A DNA stretch of 64,000 nt from Cladocopium goreaui (taxonomy: Eukaryota > Sar > Dinophyceae > Suessiales > Symbiodiniaceae), in contig CAMXCT020002735.1 in NCBI GenBank assembly GCA_947184155.2, positions 328,678 through 392,677 of the forward strand. The letters are read 5' to 3'. The notes beneath the pieces are model-generated. The model was not told where the DNA came from. It made no database searches and saw only the letters and a program-made list of their open reading frames with translations. A program made the position numbers and the translations under genes. Positions 11,871 to 22,899 of this stretch are shown here, piece after piece; position 1 is the stretch's first letter, and each line of letters starts with the position of its first letter.

Positions 11871-12401
11871 TATTTATATATATATACGTATATATGTCAG
11901 AATGACAACGGATTTTTTCAGGTGGGATGGATTTAGCAATGTCAAACAGATTGGTTTAAAGCGATTAGCCATGGGGAAATGGGATGGTTCCCGTTAAAAC
12001 CTTGAATCTTGGCGGAGGAACCCAATAGCTTATTGGGTGTAAACAACAGGGTATCAGAGTTTTGAACCATACCCAGATGGGTAAATAAGCATTCAATTCC
12101 AGTGGAACCATACAACTTATAACCTGAGTATATCCTTTTGGAATCTATTAGGTAAACTAGATTTGGTGGAGTGATATAGTTGAAGGTTGCAAGGGGTCCA
12201 TTGATTCGTATTGACCCATGTCGGGTGGTTTTGTTGACTCATTATAAAGATCTATCCTTCAAGCGGTCACGGCGGCATCAATGTGTGTGTCAATTCACGG
12301 CGGCATCAATGCGTGTGCCAATACCACATAAGCTCAAACTTGGGTTCGCCACCATGCAGTGGAATGTTTTACTCTGACCATTTTTGGGCTGGGAACAACA
12401 G

Positions 12402-12506
12402 GGCATGCGGCACCAGGGTTTTGACCACACAGATGACCTCCGCCATTGGTGGGATGATTGGAACGTCCAAGTTCAATCCTTCGATAGAGACCTGGGTCAT
12501 TTCCAA
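12402..12506 (+). CDS. Gene B exon, Trp/Asp/His-rich
   Basis: Acceptor GGAACAACAG and donor GTAAAC, phase 0 at both ends, 35 residues including HTDDLRHWWDDWNVQVQSFD. A second frame (TRVLTTQMTSAIGGMIG...) is also open. I prefer the first because it joins the next exon (12960) in phase. Function unknown. Confidence 0.4.
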
Positions 12507-12959
12507 GTAAACCGGGATGGTTCAGACCTGGTTGTTACGTGTTTTGACTTTATACTTGTCTGGCTTGAGTGAGTGATTATGAACATGTATGAACATTTTA
12601 TACATTTTTGAACATTTATGAACATTTATGAACATGTCTTCAAAATTATTCCTCCGGACCTTGAGATGAAGGAGGAAATCCATCCCACTAGAGAGCCATT
12701 TGTATGCCTGGATATGCTGAGGATATTTGTTCATATTTTCCCTGCTGCTTAACCGTTAAAACCCACTCTTTGGATTGAATATATATGTATGTTTTGTATT
12801 GTTTTGTTGGCTAAGCAAATCCAAGTAATTGTATATGTGGGTTGGTCTGAAAAATGGCTTCTTCCGCATTTTTTTTTAAATGAATGTTTCCACATGTTTC
12901 CACGATCTTCATCATTTTCCCTATGTCAATGGCCAGTTGTCTCCCGTCCAAGCTTCCAG

Positions 12960-13145
12960 GCCCTCCGAGAGACTGCTCGCCATTCCTCAGAAGATGCGCC
13001 ACACAGCGGGGCTGCGACCTCCATGCCGGTGCAGCGACGCTCCGAGTGGCCCACAAAGGCACCGAAGACCACCATCCGGCAGAACACGGCAGGCTCCGAC
13101 TCGCCTCCGGAGAAAGAAACTCAGCTTGATTGGACCATACCCACT
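12960..13145 (+). CDS. Gene B exon, Ser/Pro/Lys-rich
   Basis: Acceptor AGCTTCCAG, phase 0. Reads ALRETARHSSEDAPHSGAAT, then a basic Thr/Pro-rich tail ending near SDSPPEKETQ and a possible donor GTAGGA at 13146. All three plus frames are open across this GC-rich block, so the frame is chosen by phase and composition. The foldback at 13129-13256 overlaps its last bases. Probably disordered; function unknown. Confidence 0.4.
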
Positions 13146-13256
13146 GGTAGGATCCATGGTGCTGTTATATATGGTAACATGGATCCCATCAATATACCCC
13201 AGATGGGATCGCATATATACCAGCACCATGGATCCGTCATGGGATATTGGACCATA
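13129..13256. mobile_element. Nested foldback with 11-bp direct repeats
   Basis: ATTGGACCATA occurs at 13129-13139 and 13246-13256, like a target duplication. Inside, GGATCCATGGTGCTG (13150-13164) is perfectly complementary to 13221-13235, and pairing continues into TATATAT for about 26 bp in all. A second inverted pair, GATCCCATC/GATGGGATC, sits in the loop. Confidence 0.6.
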
Positions 13257-13825
13257 GTGGACCTGGGATGACCTGGGATGGCAACCCAACCTCTGGCTTC
13301 GGCTTAGATTTGCACTATTTCTGACGGTCATTTTTTTTTGATGCCCACACACTGTTCGATCTGTTCGGGCAGCTTAGGTAAAACACTTGCTAGGACTCCT
13401 TGTTTCCTCCAAGACCCTGATTCTGGCTATTTCACAGCGCTCCATAGCCCACAAAAACCTATTGGGAACACAAAGATGTGGCTGTGTCCAAGTATATACA
13501 GAACCACATTTTAGGCTTCCAGCCCTTACCTGTCCAGCCAGAAAGGTTCCAAGGGAATGTGGTAAATACTGTATCATAAAAATTTCATGACCACGTTAAA
13601 TCAAATCCGAAAATGTCAGGTTTGTGGGTCGGACTCTATTGTGTTCATTGCGTTCAACAAAAAACTCTTGTCAATACTTTATATCTAAAAAATACGAAAA
13701 ACCATCGAAACAACATCCATCAACTATGATCAACACAGGAAAAAACAACAAATCAAAGCTATCCAAAGCTATTCAACATGAAAATGATCGGTATTTTCGA
13801 ATATGGGTGGTTTCCTAAAAGAGGG

Positions 13826-13903
13826 GTCCGGGTACTTCCATAAATCCTCCATTATATAGGATTTTTCATTATAAACTGTCCATTTATGGAAACCCCCTTG
13901 TAT
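13826..13903. mobile_element. MITE family 2, short copy
   Basis: GGGTACTTCCATAAATCC...CCATTTATGGAAACCCCC with TTATAGGATTTTTCATTATA inside; the ends are complementary. Related to the copies at 22683 and 51967. Confidence 0.5.
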
Positions 13904-13964
13904 CGATCTAGCCCAGGACAATCACCAGGAAATAGTTCCCCAAAGTGCATTCCCAGTCACCAGC

Positions 13965-14096
13965 TCACCACTGCACAGCCCTCGAAGTCTGCGGCAGCGC
14001 CCGGTAGTAACGCATGTAGCTTTGGGTGACCCAAGGGCGCCCTAGAAAGAGGGGCATTGGGCCATAGGATCGCGGATGATCCTTAAATGAAATGAC
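13965..14096 (-). CDS. Putative RAP-like protein, exon 2
   Basis: On the minus strand an acceptor GTGCCATGCCAG opens VISFKDHPRSYGPMPLF, then 26 more residues to a TGA at 13965-13967. Phase 0 joins it to the exon at 14650-14772, giving ...VERLGY-VISFKDH. RAP domains end with a similar LGY-x-V-x-S strand, though the sequence after it does not follow the family. A short plus-strand reading (LTTAQPSKSAAAP, donor GTAGTA) competes. Confidence 0.33.
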   Translation of the reverse strand, partial: VISFKDHPRSYGPMPLFLGRPWVTQSYMRYYRALPQTSRAVQW

Positions 14097-14171
14097 CTGG
14101 CATGGCACAAGATGGGTGTGAACCATCAACCATATATATATATTATAAATGGATATTATATTAGGAGGATT

Positions 14172-14629
14172 TTCCATTATAAACCATTATAAACCATTAT
14201 AAACCATTATAAACCATTATAAACCATTATAAACCATTATAAACCATTATAAACCATTATAAACCATTATAAACCATTATAAACCATTATAAACCATTAT
14301 AAACCATTATAAACCATTATAAACCATTAAACCATTTTAAACCATTATAAAACCATTATAAACCATTATAAACCATTATAAACCATTATAAACCATTATA
14401 AACCATTATAAACCATTATAAACCGTTAAACCTTTTTAAACCATTTTAAAACCATTATATACCATTATATTTCCATTATAAACCATTATAAACCATTATA
14501 AACCATTATAAACCATTATAAACCATTATAAACCATTACAAACCACTATAAACCATTATAAACCATTATAAACCATTATAAACCATTATAAACCATTATA
14601 AACCATTATAAACCATTATAAACCATCCA
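14172..14629 (+). repeat. Decamer satellite (ATTATAAACC)n
   Basis: About 45 copies of a 10-bp unit, with three short disordered patches near 14325, 14430 and 14455. It starts within TTTCCATTATAAACC, a phrase also found in the MITE-like elements, so it may have grown from one. It lies inside the intron of the putative minus-strand gene. Confidence 0.97.
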
Positions 14630-14649
14630 TTTTCAATAGAATCTTCCAC

Positions 14650-14772
14650 ATATCCCAGGCGCTCCACCATGTGGTGTCGCAGAAGGGGCCCAGGCAGGCC
14701 ATCGTGGCGGGCGGTGTCGATCTGCAGGTGGCCTGGAAGCTCCACGCCAAGCGGAACCTTGGAAGAACCCAT
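14650..14772 (-). CDS. Putative RAP-like protein, exon 1
   Basis: Starts at an ATG (14770-14772) and encodes 41 residues: MGSSKVPLGVELPGHLQIDT, then a stretch ending LLRHHMVERLGY, followed by donor GTGGAA. The pattern (a P-G-H strand, a polar turn with HDG, then L-x-R-x-x-x-x-x-LGY) is reminiscent of the C-terminal RAP domain of organellar RNA-binding proteins. The invariant DGP-H-F core is not evident. The plus strand is also open and GC3-rich here. If real, this is an 84-residue product or the last exons of a longer gene. Confidence 0.33.
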
Positions 14773-14819
14773 GGCTTTTCAATGGGAAAATATGGGGAAA
14801 AGATGGGAAATGTTTGATG

Positions 14820-15540
14820 GGAATATATATATATAGTTAGTATGTATGTATATATATTTATATGTGAATAAATACGGGGAATATTGAATATATGTTGTTC
14901 TTATGAATATGTTTGTATCACCAAGATTAACCATGTAGATAATTAGGATATATATATATATATATGGAATGATGATATAGTCCCATTATAGTTGTATCAT
15001 TCCCATATATATATATATATAGTGATATATCTAAGACAATATCGTACTTATAGGTATATATAATGGGGAGGAAATAACTATAAGTATATAATTATATAAC
15101 TACAAATAGTATATATTGTGTTTTCTTGTTTTTCCAATATAATACTATAGTATATATAACATAATTCATGTATATATATATATATTGTATTATTGATTAT
15201 CATGCTTATCATCATCGGTATGATTATTCTTATGTAGGTGTATATAGTACTGTACATTGGTACACATCATATATATATTTTTATATATTTATATTTATAC
15301 ATACATAATGGGAATAGAAGTGTAATGGATTGACATATACATATATATATTCTACATGTACTATAGTACATATATATGTATATATATATACATTATAATC
15401 ATAAATATTGGTATCACTATTATATGGAGATATAGCTACAACTACATTTGTAATATCTACAACGCATGATACGTGTGTATTATAATGGGTATAGACGTAT
15501 TAAATTGGGATATAGCCTATAAATGTCATCGGTATATAAA
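14820..15540. repeat. AT-rich tract with TA microsatellites
   Basis: Runs of (TA)n broken by short unique pieces. Near 14950-15022 the sequence is roughly palindromic around CCCATTATAG. No coding signal. Confidence 0.7.
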
Positions 15541-16745
15541 CTCTACGCATGAAATGGCAAACACATGTAAAAAACTGGTATCCTTCAGGTTCTGACGTTA
15601 AACACTTCGTATTTCAGGTTTGGACAGATCTGATCTTTTGGATTTTGGGGATTTCCTCAAGAAGAGGGGTTGCAACCAACAACCAAGGAGATAGAACCAA
15701 CAATGATGTGGAAAGATGTGGGTAAATTCCAGTCCAGCGGCAAAAGTTGGGGATGCAACCAGATATGTAGCCAACATTGTGAGCAGTTGCATATCTAGCT
15801 GAATCTAGTTGGCTAGATCATCATGATGATAAAACAACGTTGGTGGCCGAACTCACCATGAGGTTGTTAGCATTTTAGATTTGAGACATGTTGGATTGTT
15901 TACCCAGGTCCAAGCAACAATCATTGGGATTTGTAGCCCTCACGAATGGGAGAATTCTCCTCAGAGACTGAACAAGGATTGAGGCAAGCACCCTGGGATT
16001 CCATCAATAGACATTGGGATCTTAAAAAGGAGATAAGGTGCAATCACACTTGGAATTCATGTGTCAATCCTGTTTACTGCTTGGTTTGTCGAGGGATTCC
16101 TAGATTATCATGGACCATTATACCAATGATAGATTATGGTCCATACCATTGGGGATTCCATTAAAACCATTCACTGGGAACCATGGAACATCAAAATGGC
16201 CAGATCCTTCGTGTCTCACGAGGATTACGCAACAAGATCCAACGTTAGCATCTCGGCCGGGCTGGGGTTCCAATGTGATCGTATGGTTGAAGACTCTCAT
16301 AGATTCTCAACCAAGAGACGGTCACAGATGGTTTTGGCCCAGAATTGAAATTTCTCCGGGTGCCTTTGGGACTGTGAATGGGAGCAACTGGTGTTTCATT
16401 TGGACCCTGAATATATCTGTACACTTTCCTGCAGGAACTATCAGGATTTTCCATCTGATAGGATAACGACTGGTACGGGGCACCACTGAAGGTACCTACT
16501 TTTTGTTATTGATGATCCCCATTTACGAAAAAAATCAAGCCAAAAAAAAAGATAGAAAAGTGTTTCGAAAAGTGTTTCCAGATCTCAGATACTCTATGTT
16601 CCCTCAACTTCATCCAACTTTTCTAATTTTTTGGGGCTTACTATGTCATCTTCTTGGGGCCGCCTTCGCCACTGTTTAACTGACTGAGGAGTTGTCACCG
16701 ATGCTGAGACTGGTGCACCGTAGCTGGATGGATGCTTGGTGCGGT
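15541..16745. other. No supported gene
   Basis: Moderate GC with short open frames on both strands (for example 15598-15792 minus, 15946-16164 plus), none with convincing splice sites. The 20-mer GGGGCACCACTGAAGGTACC at 16477-16496 matches the edge of the exon at 9335 in 19 of 20 positions. Confidence 0.4.
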
Positions 16746-16749
16746 CACT

Positions 16750-16881
16750 AAATATGTGCATATACCTACATATATATATATATATATACGTATATATATA
16801 TATATACGTATATATATATACGTATATATATATATATATATACTAATGATTTTGTATATAATAATATATACATGTTAATGA

Positions 16882-16913
<32 letters not shown>

Positions 16914-17345
16914 ATATTATATATATATAATATTGTACCAAATTTGCATTGTATCACGAGTGTTGAAATATCGTATGTCATGTTGTATTACATTGTATCA
17001 TGTCGTATCATATTATGTTTTATTACAGTATTTTGTAATATATTATGTTATGTTATGTTTTGCTATGTATGTTGTACTACATTACATTACATTATGTATG
17101 TTATTGTATTGTATCATTTATAATAATTGTATATATCATCATCGTCATCATCTCATCATCATCATCATCATCATCATCATGATAATCATCGTTATTGTTT
17201 GTTGTGTTATTTATTAATAATTTATTAATAATACTATTACTGTCTATTACTATTGTTTATGAATATTCTTAAATCAAATTTGTTAATATTAATATAATTT
17301 AATGTACTACATTACATTGTATCCACTGCTGTATCCATTGCATCA
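16750..17345. repeat. AT microsatellites and TG/ATC runs
   Basis: (TA)n and TACGTATA blocks to about 16935, then ATTGTATCATGT-type repeats, then (ATC)n at 17128-17180 and TTAATAATA repeats. No gene. Confidence 0.75.
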
Positions 17346-17604
17346 CATATAGACATGGAGATATCATGGCAGATCATGGGACACAAAAACTGCTGGGGAT
17401 GACCAGCTCGAAGTGGAAAATCACTTTATTTTTACAGGTAAAACATCGAACTATACTGGCCATGGTTTCCATTGCTATGTTAAAGTACCAGAGGGTATGT
17501 AGTTTACTGAAGTCCCACATTTTATGTTTTTGCACGTTCTTTAGCCTGACAGCCTGACAGCCTGAAAGAGACCTGAAAACTGGTGACCACATGGCACACC
17601 GAAG

Positions 17605-17669
17605 CAAAGGAAACGGCTTGGGAATTCTTGGACGATCCAGACTCGAGTCGAGGCGCATGGCTTGGAAAG
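17605..17669 (+). CDS. Potassium channel exon: pre-S1 segment
   Basis: Acceptor CACCGAAG and donor GTGGTG frame 21 residues, KETAWEFLDDPDSSRGAWLG and Lys. A W-x-x-x-x-DP-x-SS pattern just before S1 is common in voltage-gated cation channels. The exon leaves in phase 0 and joins the S1 exon (19182) in phase. Earlier N-terminal exons should lie upstream; gene B exons are candidates. Confidence 0.55.
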
Positions 17670-18315
17670 GTGGTGCCCTAGTTTGTTATGGTAGATTTAA
17701 CCATATTTAAGCTATGGAAATTGGCGCTTAAGCAACACACACGGGGATGTATAGCTGATTTGTGTTTGCTAAGGTGGTTTGTAAGTTGTAAGTCCAATCA
17801 CTACGTAGGTGTTATGCGGTAAATATATGGAACTATAGTACAGTGGGGGTAATTCACCATACTTGGAGACACCACCCTGTGGGGACTGAGATTTTGTGGT
17901 CTTGACGGGTGTGTCTGAAAATGGGCTGTCCTCCAAACGATAATTCTAATAGGAAAAGCAATGAGCAGTCAGTGGATTTGGGGGTACACCATTTTCGGAC
18001 AAAGCATTCCACAAGTGTTGACTATTGATTGCATGAGACAATGAGAGATCAGGCGATAATTACAACTTCCGATGGTGTTTACTTGAAAGTTAAAAAGGTT
18101 TACAATAGACTCCCCTTAAACCACCAAGAATGCTGGGAAATTACCTTGCATTATTGAAAACTAACATGAAACCAATGTTTATTGCAGTCTCCACTAGGAT
18201 AGTCGTCAATTGGGGTGGTGGACCTCCTCAATGAGGCAACACTAAAACTACCCGCAACACGTTCGCTACGCCCCTCAGGTACTTCACTATATACACTTTC
18301 ATATGGTTTTGCAGG

Positions 18316-18390
18316 GTTCCTTTAGGGTTTGTTTAGGGTTGATTAGATTTAGGTTTTTCCCAGGTTTTTGCAGGGTTTCTTTAGGGTTTA
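18316..18390 (+). repeat. Degenerate TTTAGGG (telomere-like) cluster
   Basis: CTTTAGGGTTT occurs at both ends with TTTAGGGTTGA and ATTTAGG between, plus AGGTTTTTCCCAGGTTTTTGCAGGG. TTTAGGG is the telomere unit in plants and has been reported in dinoflagellates. It sits in the intron before the S1 exon. Confidence 0.5.
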
Positions 18391-18456
18391 ATTATACGTA
18401 AAAAGTGTTGAAAGCAGCGAAAATCAGCCGATTCCCCGCAGAGAGTCGACAATCAC

Positions 18457-18482
18457 GTCCCTCACGAAGCCTCGTGAGGGAC
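18457..18482. other. Perfect 11-bp hairpin
   Basis: GTCCCTCACGA and TCGTGAGGGAC are perfect reverse complements around a 4-base AGCC loop. GC-rich within an AT-rich intron. No T-run follows, so it is not a bacterial-type terminator. It may be a foldback end or an intronic RNA structure. Confidence 0.75.
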
Positions 18483-19181
18483 ATGAGGTTTAACCATCTC
18501 AACATATAGTGGAAGGGGTGTTTCCCGTAAGGGTCACTAAAAATGAGTTTCCCATAGTTTCCCGACAATCATCCCAAAAGAGTTTGGGGCATAGCAACAA
18601 GTGCTGGCCGAACTACTAGGGGATGGGAATCCATTTCGAAATTGGGATTGTGCTGACCATTGTCAGGAAGTTTGAAATCAATGTCAACAGATGTCAGCGG
18701 CTAAATATCTTAAATTTGTCCGTAATTCGCGTCAAAACAGCTTGATAGTTTGTAGTCCCCAGACAGTATGGATACGGAAAAGGGCAGTTCTGATAGTTCC
18801 ATTGAAGATGGTAGGGCAAGCTGCGCTTTTCTAGGGTCTGTGAACCAGAAAGCCGCCTCCACGTGTTTTTATTTCTGTGCCTGCAACGGATGAAGGTTTG
18901 ACCCTGCGCCAGGATGATTAGGATGAAACGAACGGAAATTGTGAGGCATGGATAGAACCGCTCAGTCATACCGTGTGTTGATCCAACTTATCCGCCTGGA
19001 CGCCCCTTCTCTTGAGAGGCCCTAAATTTGTTGGTTAAATGTTTAATGTACAATTAACACCCTAGACGGTTCAAAAGAGGGCATTGGACATCTCACCATA
19101 GAAGCACAAAATCACCCGGGGAGCGGATTGACATCGGACCTGGGCGAAGCTTCAGGAGCATGGTGGGCCTGTCTCTTCCAG

Positions 19182-19272
19182 AAACTGATCGTTTGCATCG
19201 CTTTGCTCTTTTCCTGCTTGCAAGTCACCAAGGACTTTTTTGGATGGGAATGCGGATGGGCAGGTCTGTTCG
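19182..19272 (+). CDS. Potassium channel exon: S1
   Basis: Acceptor CTGTCTCTTCCAG, phase 0, following the pre-S1 exon. Reads KLIVCIALLFSCLQVTKD, a hydrophobic helix of about 15 residues, then an aromatic/acidic loop (FFGWECGWAG). Ends at GTCTGT or GTGACA, both phase 1. The S2 exon opens in phase 0, so at least one small loop exon must lie between 19.3 and 21.4 kb and was not identified. Confidence 0.5.
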
Positions 19273-19924
19273 GTGACAGGTTGCTTTGAGCGAGTTGGTT
19301 TCTCCAGAGAGATCTAGTTTTCTTTTGGATCTTCTGACCCAGTGCCACCATGGGGCTATGGTTGTAACCCCCCACAAAGTTGGGGTATAACATTTAATAT
19401 AACACCAATATCATATGCTTGTTTTATATACGAATATATATATATACCACATATCGACTTATCAGAGGAGTTTTATCCGCTCCGTTCTTGATCTACGACC
19501 CTCCAATAATGATCAATCATTGGGATGCCTACCTGCACGGTACCTGGGCCAAATCATTCTCCCATGTTTTGCGCTGTCTTGATGTTCTTCCAATCAGTCT
19601 AATCCAGGATTAATGAACCCTTGGTTTGTTCATAGGGAGGGTACAAATTCCAATAGTGAATTCAGGGTTCCCTTCCCCGAGTATGAAATACCACCCCATT
19701 AAATAAAATAAACAAACACACACAATGGTTTACAGATCTTTATTTATTATTGTTTTTTTTGTAGAAATTCTATATGAAATTCTTGGATCTCATGTTGACC
19801 TATGAATTTTGGGTGTGCCATACTGCCAGTCGGGTGCCATGGCCCAAAGCCAGGAGCCATTGATGGACCCCCTGAACTTCGCCATATGGGAAACAGTTCC
19901 TTGGCAGCTCGAAGATCTTCAACC

Positions 19925-21345
19925 TATGTTTCTAGATCTGGAGATACTGTGGATATCATGAAATATCGTGACATTTCGTGAAATATCATGTCATATCATG
20001 AAGTATCATGTCATGTCATGAAGTATCGCACCATATCATGAAACATCACATCAATTCATATCAACATATCGTGACATTTCACGAAATATCATTATCCACA
20101 TATCATGAAGTATCATGCTATCACAAAGTATCATATCATATCATGAAATATCATATCAACATATCTCGACTTTTTTTATGAAATATCATGACAAAACCTT
20201 GAATATCATGACATGTCATGAAAGAGCCTGTAATATCGTGAAACACAATGACATATCATGAAGTATCACGCGATATCAAGATATATCATGTCAAAAGAAA
20301 GTGACAATGTCATGAAATATCATGACAAATCATGAAATGTAATGTGTATTATCATGTAATGCTCGAAATCTCTCAAACTATCATGACATCACGACATATC
20401 ATGAACACAGCATGACATATCATGAAATATCATGACGTCAAGAAAACATCATGACATGTTATGGAATATCATAACATGTCATGAAATATCAAGACTTATC
20501 ATGACATAGTCTGGCATATTATATCATATCATGCTATATCATGAACTATCATGAACCAATATAACATATCATGAAATATCAAAACTTACCATGACATATT
20601 CTGAAATATCATGTCATACCATGAAATATCATGGCATATCATGAACTATGATGAACTATCATCATATCATGAACTGTAATGAAATATCATGAACAATCAT
20701 GACATATCATGAACTATCATGAAATATCATGTCAAATTATGAAATATAACGTCATAAGATGAACTATCATAAACTATCATGAACTATTATGTCATATCAT
20801 GACCTGTCATGAAATATCATGTCATATCATGAAATAGAATGTCATATCATGGATTATCATCAAATATCATGTCATATCATGAACTATCAGGAACTATTAT
20901 GAACTATCATTCAATATCACGTCATATCATGAACTATCACGACATATCATGAACTATCACGACATATCATGAACTATCATGAACTATCACGACATACCAC
21001 GACATATCATGAACTATCACGACATATCATGAACTATCACGACATATCATGAACTATCACGACATATCATGAACTATCACGACATATCATGAACTATCAC
21101 TACATATCACGACATATCATGAAATACCATGAACTATCATGAACTATCACGACATATGACGAACCATCATGAACTATCATGAACTATCACGACATATCAT
21201 GAACTATCATGAACTATCATGTCATATCATACCATGAACTATCATGAACTATCACGACATATCATGAAATACCATAAACTATCATGAACTATTACCACAT
21301 ATCACAACATATCATGAACTATCTTGACATATCACGACATGATCC
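19925..21345 (+). repeat. 1.4-kb TATCATGA satellite
   Basis: Degenerate 9-10 bp units (ATATCATGAA, CTATCATGAA, CATATCACGA). Order rises toward the right: from about 20930 to 21095 the pair GAACTATCACGACATATCAT repeats as a 20-bp dimer about eight times. It lies in the intron between S1 and S2. Confidence 0.95.
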
Positions 21346-21395
21346 CCATATTTTTTTCATGATCCCTACGAGCAGGGTTTGGTTCCTGATCCAAG

Positions 21396-21464
21396 GCCCT
21401 GGATATCCTGTTCCTCAGCGAGTTTCTGGCACGGATCATCTGCACTCCTTTGAGGAGGACCACG
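21396..21464 (+). CDS. Potassium channel exon: S2
   Basis: After TGATCCAAG the frame reads 23 residues, ALDILFLSEFLARIICTPLR then RTT, and reaches GTGGAT. The pattern LD-x-x-F-x-x-E-x-x-x-R-x-x-x-TP is the S2 signature of voltage-gated cation channels: the Glu is the charge-transfer acidic residue and the Arg and Pro follow as usual. A longer end at ATGGG before GAGAAT (GA donor) would put the next exon in phase. Confidence 0.6.
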
Positions 21465-21598
21465 GTGGATCACATGGGGAGAATGATGGAGAGATGATGG
21501 AAAATCCTGAGCACATGGTGAATTTTGGGCTTGGAAATCCATGGCCATGGTCAAATGATTGTCCCGGGATTTAGGGGATGCTTATCAATTTTATCAAT

Positions 21599-21705
21599 AC
21601 CCTCTGGTAAACGTTTACATCACGAACTGGAAAATCACCATGTTTGATAGGTAGATCAACTATAAAGGTGCTATGTTCAAAAGCTATGTTAAATTACCAT
21701 AGGGT
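21599..21705. mobile_element. MITE family 1, copy 2
   Basis: ACCCTCTGGTAAAC...CTGGAAAATCACC at the left; AGCTATGTTAAATTACC...AGGGT at the right; flanked by TA. In the S2-S3 intron. Confidence 0.75.
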
Positions 21706-21890
21706 ACCCATTCCGTTTGGAATCCGATTTTTCATGAAGAGAATATGACCAGCCCGATTCATCCCATGTAATTTGACACACATCTTGCGTTTTGCAGAGC
21801 ACAACTTATCAGCTTGCGGTTTGTGTCAGGACTAGGTATGTCTCTGTAGGCCCTATGATGCTATGTGACATATGCATACATATTCCGCAT

Positions 21891-22035
21891 GCCCTCTGAT
21901 AATCTAACACAGCCACAGAAAATTGCCATATAGAAATCATTACGGTAAATCATCTATAAAATTCTATTAAAATCATAGTTAAATGAGCTTGCCATATTTT
22001 ATGGCTAGTGGCTATAGATTACCTTTTTTTGGGTA
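21891..22035. mobile_element. MITE family 1, diverged copy 3
   Basis: GCCCTCTGATAATCTAACAC at the left and GGCTATAGATTACC...GGGTA at the right, with the family's TAAATCATCTATAAA interior. The ends are decayed. Confidence 0.5.
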
Positions 22036-22103
22036 TGTTAAACATAGATTTATTGATTCGGGGCCAACATTCCAATTAATCCCTTAAGTTCATCGATGTT
22101 CAG

Positions 22104-22188
22104 CGGCAGGACCTATGTTTTGGATCCATTGAATTGGGCAGATATGCTGAGTGTTTGTGCATTGCCACTGCGGATTGCTGCTGGATTT
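22104..22188 (+). CDS. Potassium channel exon: S3
   Basis: Acceptor CGATGTTCAG (or six bases later, same phase); donor GTTTCT. Reads GRTYVLDPLNWADMLSVCAL then PLRIAAGF. DPLN-x-x-D-x-LS is the typical S3 start of voltage-gated channels, with the conserved Asp in place. It exits in phase 0 directly into S4. Confidence 0.65.
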
Positions 22189-22682
22189 GTTTCTTGGGCC
22201 CAGATAAAAAACAGCAGAAATATGGTGAAAAATATAGGTTGGTTGAGAAAAACCAAGATCTGGGAGACTTGGGGAAGGTCCTAAAGGTCCTAAAATCCAA
22301 TGGATGTGGGAAACCAATGGAAACCAATGGAAACCAATGTTATGTTCACCTGGCATGACTTGGGGATGGTGTTGCAGAAGCCACAAAAATAACTTGATGA
22401 CTTGGGGATGGTGAATAAAAAAGGGTTTACCACATTGTGCATTGCCCAAACCAAGGATCTCAATCTTAAACATTGACATGACATTTGGTGATATAAAAGT
22501 AGCTTTTTTCGGGGGCAGCTTAACATACGCCAACTATCGGAACCAATTGCAATCCACACCCACGTGCTACCTTTTGTGAGACCCCAGGTACCGAGAAGTG
22601 AGGACACACACAAGTGGAGTGCACCAACGTTGGGTGTTCTCCCAATATTTACAAAAAAGCGCGGCGGGTCCATAAATTTTAA

Positions 22683-22785
22683 TGGGGATGCCCCAAAATG
22701 GATGGTTTATCATGGAAAGACCTATCAAAACGGATGATTAATTTTTCGGGGTACCCCAATTTTGGGGAAACATCCATATAAAATC
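22683..22785. mobile_element. MITE family 2, copy
   Basis: GGGGATGCCCCAAAATGG...CCCAATTTTGGGGAAAC with the shared core ATGGATGGTTTATCATGG and AAAACGGATGATTA. It lies within the intron just upstream of the S4 exon, ending about 20 bp before its acceptor. Confidence 0.6.
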
Positions 22786-22806
22786 ATGAGATCTTGGCTG
22801 CCCCAG

Positions 22807-22899
22807 GTGCTCTACGACCCTTTGTCGGAGGATGTTCTGGTTCGGATATTGATGTTCGTGGTGCCATTGATTCGATTTCTAAAACTGCTTCGTCACTGG
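22807..22899 (+). CDS. Potassium channel exon: S4 voltage sensor
   Basis: Acceptor TTGGCTGCCCCAG and donor GTGAAG, 31 residues in phase 0: VLYDPLSEDVLVRILMFVVP then LIRFLKLLRHW. Basic residues recur every third position (R, K, R) on a hydrophobic background, the S4 hallmark. With the earlier Arg this gives four charges, but the middle stretch ILMFVVPLI lacks them, so the sensor is weaker than in classical Kv channels. Confidence 0.65.

Noticed and set aside
18768-18891. Plus-strand frame from ATG, MDTEKGSSDSSIEDGRASCA, inside the channel intron
   Set aside because: Plausible composition and an acceptor (CCCCAGACAG), but no good donor, and the flanking channel exons already join in phase without it.
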